Of a DNA stretch of 12,048 nt, positions 1 to 5,240 are shown piece by piece (the first letter of the stretch is position 1; each line of letters starts with the position of its first letter). Under the pieces are notes generated by a model that was not told where the DNA came from, searched no databases, and was given only the letters and a program-made list of their open reading frames with translations. Both the position numbers and the translations under genes were made by a program. The DNA is taken from NCBI GenBank assembly GCA_002404395.1, contig DHJP01000087.1, positions 1,265 to 13,312 of the forward strand. Reading direction: 5' to 3'. The stretch comes from Clostridiales bacterium UBA4717 (GTDB taxonomy: Bacteria; Bacillota; Clostridia; Oscillospirales; CAG-272).

Positions 1-441
1 GAACCAGATCGAGTTGAATATCAGCCACACGATGAGCGAGACCGGCACCGCGTAGAGAAAGGCAAGTTTATGCATCGTCATTCCGGTCGTTATATCTAAA
101 ATTACGAACACGAGCGTTGCGACGAGCCAGACAAGGATGATACTCATGCCGGTGATAAATCCGTGATTGCGGCGTTTGCGGTCGGCGGAGGTGTCGTTTG
201 CACGCAGGCGTTCGGCGGGGCTTTGCGTATGCTCACTTGCGGTGAGGTAGTCGAGCGTTACGCCGAAAAGCTCGGCTATCTGCATCAGCACGGTTATATC
301 GGGGATCGACTCGGCGCGCTCCCATTTGGAGATGGCTTTGTCCGAATAATTCAACTTTTCCGCAAGCTCGGACTGCGTCATTCCGGCAGCCTGTCTGAGC
401 TTTGCGATATTGTTTGCGATAATGTTTCTTTTGTCTTCCAT
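1..441 (-). CDS. XRE-family helix-turn-helix regulator with membrane segments (3' end cut off by the window edge)
   Basis: Read from ATG at 441 down to the window edge, the frame is open for 147 codons with no stop, so the C-terminal end is missing. Residues about 8-66 form a typical XRE/Cro-type DNA-binding domain: LRQAAGMTQSELAEKL, then the recognition helix YSDKAISKWERAESIP, then LMQIAELFGVTLDYL. A polar linker (about 70-93) is followed by two likely membrane segments, about 95-117 and 126-147. Regulators with this N-terminal HTH plus C-terminal membrane helices are common in Clostridia; what they sense is usually unknown. The start is supported by a purine-rich ribosome site (AGAGGA) 6-9 nt upstream and by an extended -10 promoter about 38 bp upstream. 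It is the only gene here without the hairpin element before its start. The target genes cannot be told from the sequence. Confidence 0.88.
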   Translation of the reverse strand, partial: MEDKRNIIANNIAKLRQAAGMTQSELAEKLNYSDKAISKWERAESIPDITVLMQIAELFGVTLDYLTASEHTQSPAERLRANDTSADRKRRNHGFITGMSIILVWLVATLVFVILDITTGMTMHKLAFLYAVPVSLIVWLIFNSIWF

Positions 442-478
442 GCGCTTTTCCTCTTTGAACTATGCGTTTGCTGTATGT

Positions 479-487
479 ATTATAGCA
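479..487 (-). promoter_or_regulatory. Extended -10 promoter of the XRE-type regulator
   Basis: On the minus strand the bases read TGCTATAAT, a perfect TATAAT preceded by the TGn extension. No good -35 lies 17 bp further upstream, which is usual for extended -10 promoters. Transcription would start near 472, giving a leader of about 30 nt before the ATG at 441. Confidence 0.65.
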
Positions 488-536
488 TATTGCGCTGTCG
501 AATTAAAGTATAAAATGTGAATATTCGCGCCGTTTC

Positions 537-569
537 TACCGCTCTACTGACAGTAGAGCGGTATTTTTT
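537..569 (+). terminator. Perfect 12-bp hairpin with T6 tail (orphan terminator or operator)
   Basis: The arms TACCGCTCTACT (537-548) and AGTAGAGCGGTA (552-563) are exact reverse complements around a 3-nt loop GAC, followed by six T at 564-569. This is the form of an intrinsic terminator on the plus strand, yet no plus-strand gene lies upstream in the window. Its position between two divergent promoters also allows an operator role. The minus-strand reading lacks a U tract. Confidence 0.6.
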
Positions 570-620
570 GACGGTTTACCCGATCCGAACGCAGGGTCGA
601 GCCGCATTTCACGGCTGTGG

Positions 621-662
621 GTTGAGTTTATGTCGGTCAGGCGGTATGATAGTAAAAAGTAA
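621..662 (+). repeat. Degenerate solo copy of the leader hairpin element
   Basis: GTTTATGTCGGTCAGGCGG followed by TATGATAG resembles the copy at 761-790 with one triplet missing. The 6-bp stem is not preserved. The short frame 630-662 reads MSVRRYDSKK then stop, parallel to the MSRRRRY frame of the copy at 766-807. It lies about 140 nt from the next gene start and looks like a decayed or older copy. Confidence 0.45.
622..650 (+). promoter_or_regulatory. Possible sigma-A promoter of the PAP2-like gene
   Basis: TTGAGT (622-627) and TATGAT (645-650) are separated by 17 bp, matching 4/6 and 5/6 of the consensus hexamers. Transcription would start near 657 and give a leader of roughly 147 nt containing a full hairpin element. 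The hexamers lie within a degenerate copy of the repeat, so the match may be fortuitous. Confidence 0.4.
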
Positions 663-729
663 AACTGCGCGGAACGCGAAAATTTCATCTCGCGCAAGTG
701 ATGAAACCGGCTCACGCGTCAGATCCTTC

Positions 730-790
730 ATCGGCGGAGCCGACACGAAAATTTACGTTTGCTTTATGAGCCGCCGACGGCGGTATGGAG
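730..790 (+). repeat. Leader hairpin element upstream of the PAP2-like gene
   Basis: There are two hairpins. The first is TCGGC-GGA-GCCGA at 731-743. The second, at 770-784, has arms GCCGCC and GGCGGT around GAC, preceded by TTTATGA and followed by ATGGAG. The 19 nt at 739-757 match 3281-3299, in the HD-gene leader, at 18 positions. The hairpin ends 19 nt before the ATG at 804, and the GGAG that ends this element recurs before other genes. Confidence 0.7.
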
Positions 791-807
791 AGTCAGAGGA
801 CATATGA
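766..807 (+). other. Possible 13-codon leader frame overlapping the PAP2-like start (ATGA)
   Basis: From the ATG inside the hairpin element the frame reads MSRRRRYGESEDI and stops at TGA 805-807, which overlaps the ATG of the downstream gene (804-806) as ATGA. Such overlaps can couple translation. No Shine-Dalgarno site precedes the small frame, so translation is unproven. The same arrangement occurs before the alcohol dehydrogenase. Confidence 0.25.
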
Positions 808-1409
808 ACAAGAGTGAGATCAAAAGCACGCCGATCGAAACGGCGGCAAAGCTTATCAGAATCATTACGGTGCCGCCGATCATGGTGGCGGCGCTCATCA
901 TTTATACTGCGGTCGCACGAAACGATATATTCATGTCGGCGCTCGACGTAACAATGGCGCTCTTCTGCCTTTCGGTTCTGCCGACGCTTGCCTATCCGTT
1001 TTCGCTTCTGCCGAAGTTACGGGTGCGCGGCAGGGAAGGACAGCGCTCGCTTGCAATGATACTTTCGGCGCTCGGATATGCAATCGGAGCGGCGTATGCG
1101 CTGATCGCAGGACGTTCGGAGCTGCTTTGCTTCTTCTTTGCCTGCTATCTGATCTCGGTGCTTTTGCTTGTGCTTTTCAACAAGGCGTTAAAGATTCGCG
1201 CCAGCGGTCATGCGTGCAGTATCGCCGGTCCCATTGTGCTTCTGGCGGTGCTGTCCGGCGTGTGGGGCATTGTGTTCGGCGCTGTCTTGTATGCGCTCTC
1301 CTTTTGGTCCTCTGTATACCTGAAAAGGCACACGGTATGCGAATATCTGCTCGGCTCGGCGACGGCGTTTGCCGCCTGCCTTATCTCTTATCTGATCTTC
1401 CTTATATAA
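804..1409 (+). CDS. PAP2-like (phosphatidic acid phosphatase type 2 superfamily) membrane protein
   Basis: The product is 201 residues with about six hydrophobic segments (roughly 19-40, 44-66, 82-103, 106-125, 138-158, 183-201), so it is an integral membrane protein. Residues about 125-139 hold KALKIRASGHACSIAG, recalling the PAP2 motif with SGH. About 36 residues later comes LKRHTVCEYLLGS, resembling the final PAP2 motif with R and H. Family members remove phosphate from lipid phosphates such as undecaprenyl pyrophosphate or phosphatidate. The canonical first motif (KxxxxxxRP) is not clear, so activity and substrate are uncertain. I chose ATG 804, preceded by AGAGG at 795-799, over an upstream TTG at 759 because the longer version would run through the hairpin element. 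A link to C55 recycling is inferred from the nearby DUF368 gene. Confidence 0.65.
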   Translation: MNKSEIKSTPIETAAKLIRIITVPPIMVAALIIYTAVARNDIFMSALDVTMALFCLSVLPTLAYPFSLLPKLRVRGREGQRSLAMILSALGYAIGAAYALIAGRSELLCFFFACYLISVLLLVLFNKALKIRASGHACSIAGPIVLLAVLSGVWGIVFGAVLYALSFWSSVYLKRHTVCEYLLGSATAFAACLISYLIFLI

Positions 1410-1435
1410 TTTATACAGCTTCAGACGGCGGGCGC

Positions 1436-1452
1436 GGCAAGGAGGTTTGAAG
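1436..1452 (+). repeat. First copy of a 17-nt direct repeat carrying a full Shine-Dalgarno sequence
   Basis: The bases GGCAAGGAGGTTTGAAG recur at 1604-1620 with one change (GGCAAGGAGGTTTAAAG), 168 nt downstream. AAGGAGGT is the best anti-16S match in the window, yet no start codon stands at normal spacing after this copy. The next ATG, at 1464, is 17 nt away and opens only 16 codons. Confidence 0.5.
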
Positions 1453-1603
1453 ACCGCCTCGTTATGACCGCTTTGATATCCCTCCGTATAAACGGGACTA
1501 TGAAATTGTATTAGAAAAAACATTAGAAGAAAAAACTTTGCTGTCCGAAAAGTGCGCGTGTCTCCCGCAAACACGGGGCTTTTTCGCCGGTTGCTTCCGC
1601 TGT

Positions 1604-1620
1604 GGCAAGGAGGTTTAAAG
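1604..1620 (+). repeat. Second copy of the 17-nt direct repeat, placed as a ribosome site before GTG 1623
   Basis: AAGGAGGT at 1607-1614 lies 8 nt before GTG 1623, ideal spacing for translation of the small ORF that follows. It differs from the first copy at one base. Confidence 0.5.
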
Positions 1621-1622
1621 CC

Positions 1623-1721
1623 GTGCGGACGGATCGGCAGACTTTCGACGGTATTAAAACACCCCGAGGGCGAAAAGCACGGTCTTTATGCGAGGCTGTC
1701 AGGCGTTTCGCAAAGAAATAA
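1623..1721 (+). CDS. Possible small basic protein of 32 residues
   Basis: A GTG start follows a perfect ribosome site by 8 nt and opens 32 codons to TAA at 1719-1721. The peptide begins MRTDRQTFDG, is rich in Arg and Lys (RGRKARS in the middle, RRFAKK at the end), and has no hydrophobic segment. The stop sits 3 nt before a perfect 17-bp hairpin, consistent with a compact mini-gene. I recognise no family and see no clear promoter just upstream. The case rests on the ribosome site and the hairpin, so it may be chance. Confidence 0.3.
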   Translation: MRTDRQTFDGIKTPRGRKARSLCEAVRRFAKK

Positions 1722-1724
1722 AAA

Positions 1725-1761
1725 GAGGTGCTGTTAAAAACGATGTTTTTAACAGCACCTC
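1725..1761 (-). terminator. Perfect 17-bp hairpin, likely terminator of the DUF368 transcript
   Basis: Arms GAGGTGCTGTTAAAAAC (1725-1741) and GTTTTTAACAGCACCTC (1745-1761) are exact complements around GAT. Read on the minus strand the stem is followed by TTTTTATTT, a good U tract; on the plus strand it is followed by A residues. It therefore best terminates minus-strand transcription, about 300 nt after the DUF368 stop. Confidence 0.65.
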
Positions 1762-2067
1762 AAAAATATGTCGGTTCGGATCACTGCGCTTTTGCCTGAT
1801 TTAAGGCGGGAGCAGTGTGCGGCGGCTTCGTGTGTGAACGGTCCGTTCACGGTAGGGAACCTGAACCATGCGCGTCTGCCGATTCTGCCGCAGGTGCGGA
1901 TATTAAATTTTAAGTTATCAGCATTTACGCAAGCCGCTTTTGTTTACTTCCTTAAAAAGGTTTCACGGACTCGAACCTGCATGAAATTGCTTTCACATGG
2001 ACCTGAGGGGCCTGCGGCGGTCGACTCTGCCGATTGTGCCGGCATTACGCGTTCGGTTCAACTGTGA

Positions 2068-2937
2068 TCATTTGGTCTTTGCATCCTTTGCGTTTACCTT
2101 ATCAGCAAGCTTCGGGCAAACTATGCTGAGCAGGTACGCTATTGCGATACCGAGCACAAATCCCGCGAGATCGGCGAAAAATGCGCCGACCGAGGCGAAC
2201 TTATACGGGATTATCGGTATAGTGGTGGCGATCACGATCCCGATGATGATATGGCTCGCCACCGAAAAATGCTTATCGTAAAATGCGCTGACTGCGCGGG
2301 AGAGCAAAAGGATCGTCACGACTATTCCGAGAATGACCGGCAGTATGACGCCGAGAAAATCAAGCTCGGCGATGCCGTCTACCATCGGCTTGTATAATCC
2401 GAGGAAGATCAGCGATGAGGACGAGCTCATGCCGGGCACGACGATGCTGATGCCCCAGACCACTCCGCAGAAAAGATACCAGAACAAATTCGGCGTGATA
2501 TGGATCTTATCGCCGAGCTTCAGGTACATGAAAAAGGCGGTAAAGAGCACGGCGGAGAGCACGAGCGCGACGATCGAGGCTTTGGTGCGCGGCTTTTTCG
2601 ACGCGTCCTTCCACATATCGGGAAGCATACCGAGAATGAGTCCCGCAAACACGCAGGAGGCAAGCTCCTCGTTCAGCTCCATGAAATCGCGGACTGCGCC
2701 CGCCGTAACTATAAATCCGAACAGCGAGCCGAGCGCGAGAGGGAGCAGGACATTAAGATTCGGCACGAGCTTATGTATCGGGTCGGCAAGCGTATCGACG
2801 AGCGGGTGATAGAAGCCGAAGATCACGCAGAGTATGCCGCCGCTGATCCCCGGCAGGATCCCGCCGAAGCCGATCAGCATAGCTTCAAAGAAAAACAGCA
2901 GGAAGGTAAAGAGACTTGATTTTTTACGGTTTTCCAT
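2068..2937 (-). CDS. DUF368 family membrane protein, likely polyprenyl-phosphate transporter (PopT-like)
   Basis: The 289-residue protein is strongly hydrophobic. It carries two copies of the family motif: GFGGILPGISGGILCVIFGFY at about 23-43 and VVPGMSSSSSLIFLGLYKP at about 166-184. This internal duplication is the signature of DUF368. Members of this family (PopT) have been implicated in moving undecaprenyl phosphate back across the membrane for wall synthesis; applying that here is inference. The charged C-terminus (KDAKTK) is probably cytoplasmic. ATG 2937 has no evident Shine-Dalgarno sequence; instead a hairpin element ends 12 nt upstream. A minus-strand TATAAT at 3135-3140 would give a leader of about 190 nt. 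The convergent PAP2-like gene may belong to the same lipid-carrier pathway. Confidence 0.88.
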   Translation of the reverse strand: MENRKKSSLFTFLLFFFEAMLIGFGGILPGISGGILCVIFGFYHPLVDTLADPIHKLVPNLNVLLPLALGSLFGFIVTAGAVRDFMELNEELASCVFAGLILGMLPDMWKDASKKPRTKASIVALVLSAVLFTAFFMYLKLGDKIHITPNLFWYLFCGVVWGISIVVPGMSSSSSLIFLGLYKPMVDGIAELDFLGVILPVILGIVVTILLLSRAVSAFYDKHFSVASHIIIGIVIATTIPIIPYKFASVGAFFADLAGFVLGIAIAYLLSIVCPKLADKVNAKDAKTK

Positions 2938-2945
2938 AAGATTTT

Positions 2946-2970
2946 ATTTATCGGCGAAGCCGACTCAGAT
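2946..2970 (-). repeat. Leader hairpin element upstream of the DUF368 gene
   Basis: On the minus strand, CTGAGTCGGCTTCGCCGAT forms arms GTCGGC and GCCGAT around TTC (plus-strand 2950-2964). It shares TCGGCTTCGCCGA with the copy before der. Twelve nucleotides separate it from ATG 2937, and no ribosome site is visible between them. Confidence 0.7.
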
Positions 2971-3022
2971 TCCGTCGCGGTGAAACGAAAACAGCGTCAT
3001 AGCGGGGGCTTTGTCAAACTAA

Positions 3023-3112
3023 GTTTCAACTTTTACGCCCGTGAGCTTATCGGCTGTGCCGTCGCGGAGACTTTCGCTCGTTTTTTCAGGCGGTTTCTCC
3101 GCTGTGCGTGAC
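3023..3112 (+). repeat. Plus-oriented copy of the longer leader element, remote from a gene start
   Basis: TTTTACGCCCGTGAGCTTAT, then CGGCTGTGCCG, then T6 CAGGCGG-TTTCT-CCGCTG aligns in order with 5516-5590 of the glycoside hydrolase leader (TTTCACGCCGGTGATCTTAT, CGGCTTCGCCG, T6 GAGCCG). The last hairpin (about 3087-3103) pairs CAGCGG with CCGCTG apart from one bulged G. It lies upstream of the HD-gene promoter, so it would not be in that transcript. Confidence 0.55.
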
Positions 3113-3134
3113 ATAAAAAACTTCAAACCGAATC

Positions 3135-3140
3135 ATTATA
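3135..3140 (-). promoter_or_regulatory. Possible -10 box for the DUF368 gene
   Basis: The minus strand reads a perfect TATAAT here, in an AT-rich setting. The corresponding -35 position (about 3158-3163) reads GCACTA, a poor match. Transcription would start near 3128, giving a leader of about 190 nt. Confidence 0.4.
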
Positions 3141-3203
3141 ACCTGTTTATGTAAAATTAGTGCTAATAAAAAATGAAATTTCGGTAAAATGAGCATTTTC
3201 TTG

Positions 3204-3232
3204 TAGACAATCGCTTTTTGGGGGTCTATAAT
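3204..3232 (+). promoter_or_regulatory. Strong sigma-A-type promoter of the HD-domain gene
   Basis: TAGACA (3204-3209), 17 bp, TATAAT (3227-3232): 5/6 and 6/6 matches with ideal spacing. Initiation near 3239 would begin the transcript almost exactly at the GGCGTGAA arm (3241-3248) of the leader. Confidence 0.75.
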
Positions 3233-3240
3233 TAGGCTGT

Positions 3241-3330
3241 GGCGTGAAGCTGCGAGCTTGCCGGGTGAAGATCACGGAAAGCCGACACGGAAATTTACGC
3301 AGACTTTTGAGTCGCCTTGTGTGACATCGG
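3241..3330 (+). repeat. Two-hairpin leader of the HD-domain gene
   Basis: The outer arm GGCGTGAA (3241-3248) can pair with TTTACGC (3294-3300) using one G-U pair. The second module, CTTTTGA then GTCGCC-TTG-TGTGAC (3311-3325), is a weaker version of the 15-nt hairpin with five of six pairs possible. In the in-phase frame one of its Arg codons has become TGA. The start codon follows 42 nt later behind its own ribosome site. Confidence 0.55.
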
Positions 3331-3367
3331 TATTACCTGGAGAATATGACCTTTGCGGAGGAGCGAA

Positions 3368-4027
3368 ATGATAACTTACGAAGAGATAAAAAAGAACGAG
3401 GAACTTAACACATACATTACGCTGGCGGATGAGTCGCTGCTTGCGCTCGGCTTTACCGAGCACAGCTTTGCGCACGTTACGAAAGTGGCGCTCGGCGCCG
3501 AATACATTCTGACGAAGCTCGGCGCGGACGCCCATACGGTCGAGCTTGCGAAGATCGCGGGATATATGCATGACATAGGGAATCTGGTCAATCGGATAGA
3601 CCACTCGCAGAGCGGCGCGATCATGGCGTTCCGTATTCTTGACCATCTTGATATGCCGGCGCGCGACGTGGCTACCGTTGTCACCGCGATCGGAAATCAT
3701 GATGAGGGCACCGGCGTGGCGGTCAACGATGTCGCGGCGGCGCTCATTCTTGCCGACAAGTGCGACGTGCGCCGCAGCCGCGTCCGCAACCGCGAAGCGT
3801 CGACCTTTGACATTCACGACCGTGTGAACTACTCGGTGACTTCCTCGGACATGAAGATCAACGACGAGTGCACCGAGATCATTCTGTCGCTTGAGATCGA
3901 CACCTCGATCAGCCCGGTCATGGATTATTTTGAGATCTTCCTCGGGCGCATGGTGATGTGCCGCAAGGCAGCCGAAAAGCTCGGGCTTCGCTTCAGGCTG
4001 ATGATAAACTCCCAACAGATAATCTGA
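3368..4027 (+). CDS. HD-domain phosphohydrolase
   Basis: The 219-residue soluble protein has the metal-binding pattern of the HD superfamily: His36 in EHSFAHVTK, His68-Asp69 in GYMHDIGN, a second HD at 111-112 in GNHDEGTG, and Asp130 in LADKCDVRRSR. HD proteins typically hydrolyse phosphomonoesters or phosphodiesters, often of nucleotides; the substrate is unknown. The C-terminal part (SLEIDTS, YFEIFLGRM, AAEKLGL) looks conserved but unnamed. I chose ATG 3368 because GGAGG (3357-3361) lies 6 nt upstream; an in-frame TTG at 3353 would place that ribosome site inside the gene. It has its own promoter and a terminator at 4057-4112, so it is probably monocistronic. Confidence 0.88.
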   Translation: MITYEEIKKNEELNTYITLADESLLALGFTEHSFAHVTKVALGAEYILTKLGADAHTVELAKIAGYMHDIGNLVNRIDHSQSGAIMAFRILDHLDMPARDVATVVTAIGNHDEGTGVAVNDVAAALILADKCDVRRSRVRNREASTFDIHDRVNYSVTSSDMKINDECTEIILSLEIDTSISPVMDYFEIFLGRMVMCRKAAEKLGLRFRLMINSQQII

Positions 4028-4056
4028 TGTGTATTCGCATCGATGCGCGACGGGTC

Positions 4057-4112
4057 AAAACGTCCCCCGAGCTTCCGCTTGTTAATGCCTTGCGGAGTCG
4101 AGGGGCGTTTTT
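4057..4112 (+). terminator. Intrinsic terminator between the convergent HD-domain and alcohol dehydrogenase genes
   Basis: AAAACGTCCCCCGA (4057-4070) pairs with TCGAGGGGCGTTTT (4098-4111) with one mismatch and one wobble, and inner CCGC/GCGG bases extend the stem. T5 follows on the plus strand at 4108-4112, and the A4 at 4057-4060 gives U4 on the minus strand, so it may serve both genes. Confidence 0.75.
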
Positions 4113-4147
4113 GCGTATAAGCGGATAGAGGCAGAGTCTGCGGCGGG

Positions 4148-5203
4148 TCAGAGCGTGACTACCGGCTTGATGAGGTCGGCAGGCTTATCTTTCATGAGCA
4201 TGAGCGCTTCTTCGATATGCTCAAAGCCGCGGAAACGGTGAGTGAGCAAAAGCGACGGGTCGAGCCTTTTGGAAGTAATGAGCGAACAGAGCTTTTCCAT
4301 GCGCAGTCTGCCGCCCGGCATGAGTCCGCCGGCGATGGTCTTGTGAGCCATGCCGCAGCCCCATTCGGCGCGCGGCAGGGTAACGTAGTCGCCGCTGCCG
4401 AGGTAGTTTACGTTCCCGACGATGCCGCCGGGCTTCAGCATTTTAACCGCCGGGATAAAGGTGGAGCCGTCGCCGCCTGCGACGATCACGCGGTCTACCC
4501 CCACGCCGTTTGTGAGTCTGAGCACGCTCTCGGCGATGTCTCCGTCTTTGTAGCTGATTATTTCGTCGGCGCCGTACTTTTTTGCCGCATCGGCGCAGAC
4601 CTTCCGCGTGCCGACCGCAAAGATCCTTGAAGCTCCGCGAAGCGCGGCGGCGGCGACGCTCATCAGTCCGACCGGTCCGATCCCGATAACGCATACGCTG
4701 TCGCCGAAGCGTATATCGGCAAGCTCTGCGCCGTGAAAACCGGTCGGGATCATATCCGAGAGCATTACGGCGGTTTCGGGCGCTATGCCCTCGGGCAGGA
4801 GCGCGAGGTTGCCGTCGGCGTCGTTGACATGGAAATATTCGGCGAACACGCCGTCCTTGAAGTTTGAGAATTTCCAACCGGCAAGCATTCCGCCCGAGTG
4901 CATGGCAAAGCCCGCCTGGGCTTCGGGCGAGTTCCAATCGGGGGTGATCGCGGGGACGATCACGCGGTCTCCGGGCTTGAAGTCACGCACGAGCGAGCCG
5001 ACCTTTTCAACCACTCCGACCGCTTCGTGACCGAGTATCATATCGTGTCTTTCGCCGAGCGCGCCTTCGTACACGGTGTGGATATCCGAGGTGCAGGGCG
5101 AAACGGCGAGCGGGCGCACGAGCGCGTCGAGCGGGGAAATATCCGGAACGGCTTTTTCGATAAAGCCGACGCTTCCGGGAGCGAGCATTGCAAAACCTTT
5201 CAT
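4148..5203 (-). CDS. adh: NADP-dependent secondary alcohol (isopropanol) dehydrogenase, zinc-type
   Basis: The 351-residue protein aligns by eye along its full length with the Thermoanaerobacter brockii / Clostridium beijerinckii secondary alcohol dehydrogenases (about 352 residues). Shared stretches include MKGFAML, RPLAV-PCTSDIHTV, PAITPDW, HSGGMLAGWKFSN, ECGMAHKT-type WGCGMAHKTI, and the end MLMKDKPADLIKPVV. Zinc ligands Cys37, His59, Glu60 and Asp150 are present. The cofactor site has GIGPVG (174-179), and Gly198-Thr199-Arg200 with Tyr218 where the NADP-specific enzymes have Gly-Ser-Arg and Tyr. It interconverts secondary alcohols and ketones in the cytoplasm. GGAG lies 5 nt before ATG 5203, at the edge of a hairpin element. 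I see no good promoter. The gene stands alone with no metabolic partner beside it. Confidence 0.95.
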   Translation of the reverse strand: MKGFAMLAPGSVGFIEKAVPDISPLDALVRPLAVSPCTSDIHTVYEGALGERHDMILGHEAVGVVEKVGSLVRDFKPGDRVIVPAITPDWNSPEAQAGFAMHSGGMLAGWKFSNFKDGVFAEYFHVNDADGNLALLPEGIAPETAVMLSDMIPTGFHGAELADIRFGDSVCVIGIGPVGLMSVAAAALRGASRIFAVGTRKVCADAAKKYGADEIISYKDGDIAESVLRLTNGVGVDRVIVAGGDGSTFIPAVKMLKPGGIVGNVNYLGSGDYVTLPRAEWGCGMAHKTIAGGLMPGGRLRMEKLCSLITSKRLDPSLLLTHRFRGFEHIEEALMLMKDKPADLIKPVVTL

Positions 5204-5235
5204 AAATACTCCGGGTGCCGCCGTAGGCGGCTCAT
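5200..5235 (-). other. Possible 11-codon leader frame overlapping the alcohol dehydrogenase start (ATGA)
   Basis: On the minus strand, ATG 5235-5233 opens MSRLRRHPEYL and stops at TGA 5202-5200, overlapping the dehydrogenase ATG (5203-5201) as ATGA. The peptide resembles the frames before the PAP2-like gene (MSRRRRY) and the glycoside hydrolase (SRLRRH). No ribosome site precedes it, so translation is speculative. Confidence 0.25.
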
Positions 5236-5240
5236 AAGGC
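5209..5240 (-). repeat. Leader hairpin element upstream of the alcohol dehydrogenase gene
   Basis: On the minus strand, CTTATGA precedes the arms GCCGCC and GGCGGC around TAC (plus-strand 5217-5231), all six pairs perfect, then CACCCGGAG. It is the strongest stem in the family. Its 3' edge supplies the GGAG ribosome site 5 nt before the start codon. Confidence 0.75.

Larger units (their letters stand above)
442..803. other. Divergent intergenic region between the XRE regulator and the PAP2-like gene
   Basis: This 362-bp gap has no convincing long gene. It holds the minus-strand promoter at 479-487, a perfect 12-bp dyad with a T tract at 537-569, a possible plus-strand promoter at 622-650, a solo degenerate hairpin-element copy around 621-662, and a full element copy at 730-790 just before the PAP2-like start. 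A plus-strand frame covers 517-807 but has no recognisable product or ribosome site and contains the repeats, so I do not call it a gene. Confidence 0.6.
1410..2067. other. Long intergenic region between the convergent PAP2-like and DUF368 genes
   Basis: This 658-bp stretch has no recognisable protein family. It contains two copies of a 17-nt segment carrying a full Shine-Dalgarno sequence (1436-1452, 1604-1620), a possible 32-codon ORF (1623-1721), a perfect 17-bp hairpin (1725-1761) and a small dyad GTGAACG/CGTTCAC at 1834-1850. A weak CCCG/CGGG stem followed by T5 near 1566-1586 may serve the PAP2-like gene. At 2028-2044, TGCCG/CGGCA forms a further small stem near the DUF368 stop. Parts of 1762-2067 may be the 3' untranslated region of the DUF368 transcript. 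Confidence 0.5.
2938..3367. other. Divergent intergenic region between the DUF368 and HD-domain genes
   Basis: This 430-bp region has no gene. It contains a minus-strand hairpin element (2946-2970), a plus-oriented element copy (3023-3112), a possible minus-strand -10 at 3135-3140, an AT-rich core (about 3110-3200), a strong plus-strand promoter (3204-3232) and a plus-strand leader with two hairpins (3241-3330). Element copies thus occur in both orientations, each pointing to the gene it precedes. Confidence 0.6.

Noticed and set aside
517..807. A 96-codon plus-strand frame upstream of the PAP2-like gene
   Set aside because: No ribosome site or family resemblance; it runs through the T tract of the 537-569 hairpin and through both hairpin elements. 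Only its last 13 codons are kept as a possible leader frame.
1552..1737. A 61-codon plus-strand frame overlapping the small ORF at 1623
   Set aside because: No ribosome site precedes its start and it runs into the first arm of the palindrome; the GTG frame at 1623 has much better translation signals.
1960..1982. A tRNA-like T-loop on the minus strand (GGTTCGAGTCC) near 1967-1977
   Set aside because: The flanking bases do not form a 5-bp T stem and no acceptor, D or anticodon arm can be assembled upstream; at most a remnant or chance match.
3353..3367. TTG 3353 as the start of the HD-domain gene
   Set aside because: It would put the strong GGAGG ribosome site inside the coding region; ATG 3368 follows that site by 6 nt.
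3272..4015. A 247-codon minus-strand frame opposite the HD-domain gene
   Set aside because: The plus strand encodes intact HD metal-binding motifs with a good promoter and ribosome site; the opposite frame is a by-product of GC-rich codon use.
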